Made by a program: the position numbers and the translations under genes. A DNA stretch of 64,000 nt, from contig CAMJZA010000011.1 in assembly GCA_946410085.1 (NCBI GenBank), forward strand, positions 1-64,000, in the 5' to 3' direction. Positions 57,550 to 64,000 of this stretch are shown here, one piece after another. The notes beneath the pieces were generated by a model. The model was not told where the DNA came from, made no database searches, and was given only the letters and a program-made list of their open reading frames with translations. Every line of letters starts with the position of its first letter. Position 1 is the first letter of the stretch. The DNA is from an uncultured Treponema sp. (lineage in GTDB: Bacteria > Spirochaetota > Spirochaetia > Treponematales > Treponemataceae).

Positions 57550-59649
57550 ATGAAATTTGAGCCGGGAACAAAGGACTATACGCGCAGCCCCTTTACGGGC
57601 TTGACGAGGGAAAGCTGGCTGGAAGCTGCCGCCTATCTGATCGAAGGCGTGTTTAAACATATACGGCATTTTGAGGATCCTGTCATTGTTGCCAGGCAGG
57701 AGACGGAAGTAACGTATCCGCATTTGAAAGATTCTCCCGAACAGCAGGAGGCTCAGCGTCGGGCGGAGCTGTTTGAGGGGCTGACGAGGACCTTTTTCAT
57801 TGCGGCTCCATTGCTGAAAAACAAGCCTGACTATATGGTGAACGGATACCGTCTTGCAGACTATTATAAAGCCCAGGTTCTGCGCTCCTGTTCAAAAGGA
57901 GATTCCGTGAGTGTCGGCAGCTATGAGGAACTGCAGGAAGTAACCGGCCGCACAGATCCATTCCGCTGCTTTCAGCAGACCGTAGAGACCTGCGCACTTG
58001 TCATCTGTCTTGAAATAAGCCGGAAACAGATATGGGAAACCTATACCACAGAGGAGAAGAATACGATAGCGGCTTTCCTTTCCGGGTATGCCCATACGAA
58101 TACCGTTCCCCAGAACTGGCGCCTGTTCAATATGCTGGATATGGCGTTCCTGCACAAGGAAGGCTATTGGATCGATGAGGAAATCATGGCTGACCATGCG
58201 CAGGCGATTCTCGGTTACTACGCGGGCGACGGCTGGTACCGTGACGGGCAGAGCTTTGACTATTATTCCTGCTGGGCCTTTAACCTGTATGCACCTCTGT
58301 GGAATGTCTGGTACGGATATGAGAATATGCCGTATATTGCCCGGAAGTTTGAGGATAACTCAAATGCCCTGATGCGGACCTATCCGGATTTTTTTGATGC
58401 AGACGGATGGATGCTGATGTGGGGGCGGAGCAATATCTATCGTTTTGCAGCGGCCAGTGCCTTTGACGGGAACTTTTTTGTCCGCCATCCGGCGGCGAAT
58501 CCCGGTCTGGCACGGCGGATTGCATCGGGTGCGTTAATGCAGTTCCTCGGACGAGACGATTGTGTTGTCAACGGGGTGCCTTCCCTGGGCTTTTACGGAC
58601 AGTTCTCACCCCTCGTGCAGGGCTATTCCTGTGCGGAATCTCCCTTCTGGCTGGGAAAAGCCTTCCTCTGCCTTGACCTGCCGGCGGATCATCCTTTCTG
58701 GACGGCAACGGAAGAAAACGGCAGCTGGGCTACCATGCAGGCGGGTGAAGTAAAAGAGACGGTACTTGATGGTCCGGCGCTCTGCTTTACAAACCATCAG
58801 GCGAACGGGCAGACGATCCTGCGCAGCGGCAAGATAGTCAAGGAAGCCGGTGATGACCACGGCCTTTGGAACTATGCAAAGCTCTGCTTTAACTCGAAGT
58901 ATCCCTGGGAGGCAACGCCCCGTGCAGATACAGCAGGGGATGCGGACGTGGCAGAGGGCGAAGTTGAGTCGCAGCAGTATGTACTCAAGGACAGTACGAC
59001 GGGAACGCTGCTGAAGGCAAATGCCACTTTCTGGGCAGGCAGCAGGGGCGGTGTCCTGTACCGGCGGCAATTCTTCGGCTACAATCTGCACGATGAAACC
59101 CATTGGATGCAGGCGATGAACCTTGCAGATTTCCCGGTTGCAAACGGTATTATCCGCGTTGACCGCCACCGGCTCTACCGCCGTCCGGTGTCGGTTACAC
59201 TTGGTGCCTATGGATTCCCCGACAACGGAACGGAAATTGCCCGCCTTGAATGGGATGGTGCAAAAGCCATTGTGCTGACGGGAAGTGATTCGACAGGACA
59301 CCGGAAACAGCTTGCCATGACCGTCTGGGACGGCTGGAGCGGCATTAATGTCGTGCACAGCAGCGGGACGAACCCCGAATCCCTTCATTCTATCGTCGCT
59401 TTTGCACAGGCATCGTTTGTAAAGCAGTATGGAGGAGCAGAGCCTTATGTGCTTGTTTCTCAGGTCATTACCCGTGATGATGACCAGCCTTTTACGGAAG
59501 ACGAGCTGTTTCCCATCCGGGAAATCGTCTATGCTGACAGCCTGCACTCGCATCGGACGGGCTCGTATGGTCCCGTACGGATTGTCCTTGCGGACGGTAC
59601 GGAACGGACGGTTGACTTTGAGGGTATTGAAGGTAGGCTGACACTTTAG
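57550..59649 (+). CDS. DUF2264 family protein, probably glycan-active
   Basis: The 699-residue cytoplasmic protein has no signal peptide. The family blocks SPFTGLTRESWLEAAAYLIEGVF, VPQNWRLFNMLDMAFLHKEGYWIDEE, YYAGDGWYRDGQSFDYYSCWAFNLYAPLW and MWGRSNIYRFAAASAF define DUF2264. The N-terminal part looks like an alpha/alpha toroid, as in glycoside hydrolases and polysaccharide lyases, and the C-terminal part is beta-rich; a heparinase-like architecture is inferred. A start at 57550 follows GTAAGGAGGAATCG; an upstream start at 57505 has no site. The substrate is unknown. Confidence 0.88.
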   Translation: MKFEPGTKDYTRSPFTGLTRESWLEAAAYLIEGVFKHIRHFEDPVIVARQETEVTYPHLKDSPEQQEAQRRAELFEGLTRTFFIAAPLLKNKPDYMVNGYRLADYYKAQVLRSCSKGDSVSVGSYEELQEVTGRTDPFRCFQQTVETCALVICLEISRKQIWETYTTEEKNTIAAFLSGYAHTNTVPQNWRLFNMLDMAFLHKEGYWIDEEIMADHAQAILGYYAGDGWYRDGQSFDYYSCWAFNLYAPLWNVWYGYENMPYIARKFEDNSNALMRTYPDFFDADGWMLMWGRSNIYRFAAASAFDGNFFVRHPAANPGLARRIASGALMQFLGRDDCVVNGVPSLGFYGQFSPLVQGYSCAESPFWLGKAFLCLDLPADHPFWTATEENGSWATMQAGEVKETVLDGPALCFTNHQANGQTILRSGKIVKEAGDDHGLWNYAKLCFNSKYPWEATPRADTAGDADVAEGEVESQQYVLKDSTTGTLLKANATFWAGSRGGVLYRRQFFGYNLHDETHWMQAMNLADFPVANGIIRVDRHRLYRRPVSVTLGAYGFPDNGTEIARLEWDGAKAIVLTGSDSTGHRKQLAMTVWDGWSGINVVHSSGTNPESLHSIVAFAQASFVKQYGGAEPYVLVSQVITRDDDQPFTEDELFPIREIVYADSLHSHRTGSYGPVRIVLADGTERTVDFEGIEGRLTL

Positions 59650-59793
59650 GCGTGCCGGTGCGCTGTGCGGTCCGACCGGGGGCTCCTGTACCGCTGCTGC
59701 TCCCGGGCTGGTCTCTGCAACGTGTGTTCGCGGTGTTTTCCTGTCGTATGTGCCTGCAATAAACGTTTCCGATTGCATAAACGGGCGAAAAGG

Positions 59794-59827
59794 TATAGTA
59801 TCTTTGCACACGTATTGGAATACGTGT
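59794..59827 (+). promoter_or_regulatory. map promoter and 20-bp palindrome at the transcript start
   Basis: TATAGT (59794-59799), with TTGCAT 15 bases upstream, is followed by the perfect 20-bp palindrome ACACGTATTGGAATACGTGT (59808-59827) starting about at the predicted transcription start. It could be a repressor site or a 5'-end mRNA hairpin. A GAGGAG ribosome site precedes the ATG at 59862. Confidence 0.5.
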
Positions 59828-59861
59828 CGGCTGTGTAAGGAATCGAGGAGTTTTACATACT

Positions 59862-60644
59862 ATGATACGCTTGAAGAATGAGAAGGAAATCAATGGAATC
59901 CGCGAGAGCTGCCACCTGCTGGCAGACCTGTTCAACGAGATTATCCCGAAGGTAAAGGCAGGAATTTCGACCAAACAGATAGATGACTGGTGCCTCAATT
60001 TCATGAAGAAGCATGGAGGCAAGCCCGCATGGTGGCAGGAGGATTTTCCCGGTGCAGCCTGTATCAGCATCAACGAGGAGGTCATTCACGGGGTTCCCTC
60101 GCCGAAGCGGATTGTGAAGGACGGAGACCTCGTGTCCCTCGACATCGGCATTAATCTGAACGGCTACATCTCTGACAGTACGCATACGGTTATGGTCGGT
60201 AACGTGAAGCCCCAGCACCGGAAGCTGGTGCAGGTAACGAGGGAGAGCCTTATGGCGGGCATTATGGCATGTGTTCCCGGCAACCGGATAAAGGATATCG
60301 CAAAAGCTGTCTACAAGGTAACCCATGATCAGAACGGCTACGGCGTGGTTGAAGAATACTGCGGGCATGGTGTCGGACTGGATGTGCATGAGGATCCGTC
60401 TATTCCCAACTGTCCCTGTGGCGGACCGAATCCCCGGATACAGGCCGGCATGGTGCTTGCCATTGAGCCGATGATTAACGAGGGCACCGGTGATGTCATC
60501 ACCGGGAAACCGGGCAATGACTGGGTCGTCGTTTCCGCAGACGGCAGCTGGTCCTGCCATGAAGAACATACCGTTGCAGTCTTCCCCGATCATACGGAAA
60601 TTCTGACCGATTTGGACTACAACGGCTGTTCGTGTCTCAAGTAG
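59862..60644 (+). CDS. map: Methionine aminopeptidase, type I
   Basis: The 260-residue enzyme removes the N-terminal methionine from new proteins. The metal ligands are all in place: Asp in SLDIGINLNG, Asp in YISDSTHT, His in CGHGVGLDVHE, Glu in AIEPMI and Glu in HEEHTVAVF. The HHGVP-type substrate loop reads VIHGVPSP. It has its own promoter with a palindrome. The last eight bases overlap the end of the convergent GH13 gene, so there is no terminator between them. Confidence 0.96.
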   Translation: MIRLKNEKEINGIRESCHLLADLFNEIIPKVKAGISTKQIDDWCLNFMKKHGGKPAWWQEDFPGAACISINEEVIHGVPSPKRIVKDGDLVSLDIGINLNGYISDSTHTVMVGNVKPQHRKLVQVTRESLMAGIMACVPGNRIKDIAKAVYKVTHDQNGYGVVEEYCGHGVGLDVHEDPSIPNCPCGGPNPRIQAGMVLAIEPMINEGTGDVITGKPGNDWVVVSADGSWSCHEEHTVAVFPDHTEILTDLDYNGCSCLK

Positions 60645-63600
60645 TTTTCTTCTTTTTTCCGGCGCTTCCGGCAGGCTTCTTTTCTGCCGTCTTTTTTGCC
60701 GGAGCCTTTGCGGAAGGAGAAGCTGGCTTCTTTTCTGCCGCTTTCTTTTCCGCAGGCTTTTTTGCCTTTTCTTCTTTCTTTTCCGGCCGGACAGCCTGCG
60801 TGAACTTCTCGCACTGGTATTCAGCCCCGTCCCGTGCGGTTGAGAGGGTCTTATAGAGCTTAAAGATGTTGTTCCGCATGATGCGCGGGCTGTACATTGA
60901 AACAGCTGCGAGCAGGTACCAGAGGGTCAGGTCCATCCGTTCCTTGTTGAACCAGCGGATACCGTTAAACTCATTTGCCCCGGTCAGTGCAAAGGAACGG
61001 TCTCCGCTGGTCAGTTCTCTTGCAACTTCATACGCAGAGTTCAGGTAACTTGCCGCTCCGAAATTGAGGCTGCGGGTGAACATGAGGGAGAAGATATTCA
61101 GGAATGTTTCCTTCATGTCGTCTGCTTTGAAGCCTGCCTGCGTGAGATATTCGGTCAGTTTTCTTGCGTAGCCCCACTTGCGCAGGTTCCGCTGTCCTGC
61201 GGAAGAAACCATTGCAAATGCCGTGAGTATATCCGGCGCATTTGCAGATCCTTTCGGACCTTTTGCAAGTTCCTGTTCGAAGGGGGATTCCTGCTCCCTG
61301 TAGCTAGAATAGAGGAATTCAATCTGGTTTTTGAAGCCTGCCCAGCGTTCTTCAGCCGTTGCATTGACGGACTTCTTGCTGTTCCTTTTTGCCTTCTGGC
61401 TGGCACCGGTCTTGGAACCGTCCGCGGTCTTCTTTTCTTCTTCGCCCAGGGCAGCCATTTCCTTTGCAACTTCCTCTTCTTTCCTGTAATAGCTGAGGGC
61501 TGCTGCTTCAACAGAGGCAAACAGCTGCTTCAGGTTCGGACGCTTTGCTTTCTGTTCCTTGAGCTCTGCATCAGATGCAAAGAGATTATGCAGGGAGGTA
61601 AGGAATTCCGGTGTTGCGAACTTTTCAAGAACGGCATACAGGTCCTTGTAGCGGTATTCCTCCCATGCCACATCAAGGTCCTCGGTTCCCCGGCCGTTCA
61701 GCAGCTCATGGAGCTTGGCGTATTTGCCTTCCACCGTGTCTTCTACCTGCTGCACATCCAGATAGACCTGATACTCAAAGCCGTTGAGGGCGACGAACAT
61801 ACCCTGATTGATCAGGTCGTCGCTCCGCCTGACGTACCAGAGGCCGTTCCGGTGCTCGCGGAAAATACAGTAGTTCTTCCAGCCGGGACTCAAAAGCAGG
61901 CCTTCAGAGAGCGTCTTTGAAACCTGCATCTTGTCATTGTCACCGCTGCCGGTCTTGACTGCGTAATCGCAGGACTGCTTTATCCAGCCCTGTGCCCGCT
62001 CGTACTTGTTGTTGTAGAAGACGATTGTCCGTTCTTTTCCTGCTCCATTTGAATAGGCAAAGATGTTTTCATTGACAGCACCGTTATCCCAGACATCGTA
62101 GAAGAGGAAGTTGTCGACACCCGAGAAGAGGTAGCGGCGGTGCATCAGGGGGAAGATGTCCGTCCAGTGCCGGTGGACAAGTCCTTCGTCCTGGACTTCA
62201 TCGCGGTATGCCCGCGTGTATTCCATACCGTACTTTTCCTCAAAGCCTTCTATCTGGCCGTGTCCGAACATCGGGAGTCCGGGCATGGTGACCATGAGCG
62301 TACAGACGCCGAAGTACTTGTCTCCCTTGCCGAACTGGGCAACGGCAGTCTCCTCGTCGGGGTTGTTCATGAAGTTGACGAAGCGCTTGAGTACCTGCGG
62401 ATCGAACTTTATCGTATTCTTTACCGTGTCGCGGTACTTCTGGTTTTCCTCTTTCTTGAGCATGTTCATGAAGGCTGAGTTGTAGACACGGTGCATTCCG
62501 AGCGTACGGGTAAAGTAGCCTTCCATCATCCAGAACGCTTCGGCGAGCAGCAGCGTGTCGGGCATGTCACGGGCACAGCGGTCAACGACTTCCCGCCAGA
62601 ACTCGTTCGGAATCCTTGCCTCGAACTCGTCGGAACTGAGGGCGGACTGGCTTCTCGTTGCGATGTCACCGCCGTGTCCCGGTTCCGGGTACCAGAGCCG
62701 GCGGATATGCTTCTTGGCAAGAACCATTGCGGCATCAAAGCGGATGATCGGGAAGTTTGATGCGACTTTCATAATTTGCTGGATGACGGCCTCCCGTGCC
62801 TCCGGATTCAGGAAGTCAATCTGTGCCGTATCGTTCCAGGGCATACCCGTTCCGTCATTACCGTGGTAGATGTAGACCGTATCACCGGTCTGGTTGTCCA
62901 CGCGCTTGAAGCAGACGGCGCAGTCGCTCTTGGAATAGTAGTGGTCCTCCAGATAGATTGAAACACGCGAGTCAAGGCTCAGGTTTTCTCCATTAAATGA
63001 ATACTGGGGGAAGGGGCAGTCCCGCCGGGTAATGAAGTACTGCGGATGCTCGATGACCCACTTGCCGTCCATACCCGTATGGTTGGGGACCATATCTGCC
63101 GCAAGCCGGATGCCGCGTATCCAGCAGCGCTTGCGCAGGTTATCCAGTGCTCCCCAACCGCCCAGATTGTCTGCGATTTCATAATCGTACAGGGAGTATG
63201 CCGAAGAGGCAGCCTCGGGATTTCCGTTTATCTGCTTGATCCGCTTGCTTGCCCAGCTGCGCTGCCAGAGTCCGATGAGCCAGAGACCGGTAAAGCCCTC
63301 GTCACGCAGGCGGTCCAGTTCTTCATCGGGAATCTGGTCAAGGCGCGTAATGTCCCGCTCATATTTCTTGGAAAGCTGGTACAGCCAGACCAGAACGGTC
63401 TTTGCCATCAGGATGACTTTCGGCATCCAGTCCTTATCAGGGCTGAAGCGCTCATATTCGCGCATCAGGTCATCGTAGGAATAGGGGGACATTTCCGGGT
63501 CACCGCCATTCGTCGGGTGCCAGGCAGCCTTTTCTTCCTCCGAGATTGTGTCAATTCCCTCCAGCAGGCGGCGGAGCCACTCGCCGAGCAGGTCTGCCCA

Positions 63601-64000
63601 GTACTTGCGGATGTAGTCAAGCTGCCCCTTGAGGGAGGTGGGGGAAGCAATGACCGGTTCCTTGAGCATGTTTATCAGGTCGTTATTCTTGGGGCCGAAG
63701 ACGGGCTGGGTCTTGAAGAAGGCCTTTATCTGATTCCAGCTTTTGACGTAGAGCGGATTCTCCTTCAGTTTCTTATCGTCGAAGAGAATCTGGAAGGGGT
63801 GAAAGGCAGGATTCTCGTTTGCGAGATGGAGCATAATCAGCTCCTCCAATACCTGTTCCCGGTTCGACCGGTCCTTTTTGGTTCCCGCATCCCATGCCGT
63901 CCGCACAAGGAATTCCTCCTTCGTGCATCTGCCCTGATAGACTTCCAGCGGAGGAAACTCGTCCATGAACTGGAAGAGAAGGGAATCCGTCTCTTCCTTT
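60637..64000 (-). CDS. Very large GH13 alpha-amylase-family protein with lysine-rich tail (5' end outside window)
   Basis: The frame is open to the right edge; in-frame coding continues upstream of the first ATG at 63966 (KEETDSLLFQF), so the start lies outside. At least 1,120 residues are present. GH13 regions are seen in order: ADMVPNHTG, IIRFDAAMVL (nucleophile Asp), LLLAEAFWMMEG (acid Glu) and NNPDEETA. A long N-terminal helical region and a C-terminal helical region flank the barrel. The protein ends in about 50 residues of Lys/Ala/Pro/Glu repeats (KKPAEKKAAEKKP), like histone H1. No signal peptide is visible. It probably acts on cytoplasmic glucan or maltodextrin. Confidence 0.88.
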   Translation of the reverse strand, partial: KEETDSLLFQFMDEFPPLEVYQGRCTKEEFLVRTAWDAGTKKDRSNREQVLEELIMLHLANENPAFHPFQILFDDKKLKENPLYVKSWNQIKAFFKTQPVFGPKNNDLINMLKEPVIASPTSLKGQLDYIRKYWADLLGEWLRRLLEGIDTISEEEKAAWHPTNGGDPEMSPYSYDDLMREYERFSPDKDWMPKVILMAKTVLVWLYQLSKKYERDITRLDQIPDEELDRLRDEGFTGLWLIGLWQRSWASKRIKQINGNPEAASSAYSLYDYEIADNLGGWGALDNLRKRCWIRGIRLAADMVPNHTGMDGKWVIEHPQYFITRRDCPFPQYSFNGENLSLDSRVSIYLEDHYYSKSDCAVCFKRVDNQTGDTVYIYHGNDGTGMPWNDTAQIDFLNPEAREAVIQQIMKVASNFPIIRFDAAMVLAKKHIRRLWYPEPGHGGDIATRSQSALSSDEFEARIPNEFWREVVDRCARDMPDTLLLAEAFWMMEGYFTRTLGMHRVYNSAFMNMLKKEENQKYRDTVKNTIKFDPQVLKRFVNFMNNPDEETAVAQFGKGDKYFGVCTLMVTMPGLPMFGHGQIEGFEEKYGMEYTRAYRDEVQDEGLVHRHWTDIFPLMHRRYLFSGVDNFLFYDVWDNGAVNENIFAYSNGAGKERTIVFYNNKYERAQGWIKQSCDYAVKTGSGDNDKMQVSKTLSEGLLLSPGWKNYCIFREHRNGLWYVRRSDDLINQGMFVALNGFEYQVYLDVQQVEDTVEGKYAKLHELLNGRGTEDLDVAWEEYRYKDLYAVLEKFATPEFLTSLHNLFASDAELKEQKAKRPNLKQLFASVEAAALSYYRKEEEVAKEMAALGEEEKKTADGSKTGASQKAKRNSKKSVNATAEERWAGFKNQIEFLYSSYREQESPFEQELAKGPKGSANAPDILTAFAMVSSAGQRNLRKWGYARKLTEYLTQAGFKADDMKETFLNIFSLMFTRSLNFGAASYLNSAYEVARELTSGDRSFALTGANEFNGIRWFNKERMDLTLWYLLAAVSMYSPRIMRNNIFKLYKTLSTARDGAEYQCEKFTQAVRPEKKEEKAKKPAEKKAAEKKPASPSAKAPAKKTAEKKPAGSAGKKKKTT

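Overview
This 64-kb, GC-rich window (one AT-rich island) most likely comes from a Treponema-type spirochaete with a fermentative, carbohydrate-using lifestyle. The evidence is a spirochaete-style set of permissive lipoboxes, many orphan solute-binding lipoproteins, a DUF5312-like treponemal protein, a polA-coaE-SPOR-ybaK run, ruvA-ruvB-queA, and a capsule-type dehydratase, DegT and xanthine-dehydrogenase-like block. As I recall, that block resembles the T. pallidum TP0077-TP0081 neighbourhood. The species cannot be fixed from the sequence alone. I saw no rRNA, tRNA, CRISPR array or transposase gene.

Layout. 1-3.2 kb: a surface lipoprotein whose signal peptide is encoded by a TTCTC pentamer array (opa-like), a toxin-like fragment and an esterase. 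3.2-7.1 kb: a queuosine-precursor transporter behind a long hairpin-rich leader, an OLD-like ATPase/TOPRIM protein and a cysteine desulfurase. 7.1-16.9 kb: three paralogous sugar-binding proteins, a tyrosine recombinase with flanking direct repeats, a HisA-HisI-HisE fusion, a COG0523 metal GTPase and a LacI regulator. Two of the binding-protein genes face each other across a perfect 162-bp inverted repeat that encloses 5.2 kb. 17-28.7 kb: peptide-binding lipoprotein, O-acetylhomoserine sulfhydrylase, two envelope proteins, a 2-hydroxyacid dehydrogenase, glycogen debranching enzyme and phosphorylase, and a TrmJ-like methylase. 28.7-34.7 kb: phosphoesterase, lipoprotein and aminotransferase, then an accessory strip with several short tandem-repeat arrays and an AT-rich AAA/DUF4143 ATPase. 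34.8-49.9 kb: rpsD, an EAL protein, the DUF5312-like protein, ruvAB-queA, the XDH-like trio and the sugar dehydratase/aminotransferase pair. 49.9-64 kb: ABC-F protein, polA-coaE-SPOR-ybaK, YkgJ-like, DUF2264, map and a very large GH13 protein running off the right edge.

Themes. (1) Contingency DNA: the coding pentamer array at the left edge, the inverted 5' ends of two binding-protein genes beside a recombinase, and several 22-33-bp tandem arrays. (2) Leaderless transcription: ten genes have a -10 element ending 6-9 nt before the start codon and no Shine-Dalgarno, several with a well-placed -35 as well, while other genes have strong Shine-Dalgarno sites. This fixes several start codons. (3) Carbohydrate economy: sugar-binding proteins under a LacI-type operator (CTACAACGTTGTAG), glgX/glgP, a large GH13 protein and a DUF2264 protein. 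Both window edges cut a gene: the lipoprotein at the left and the GH13 protein at the right.
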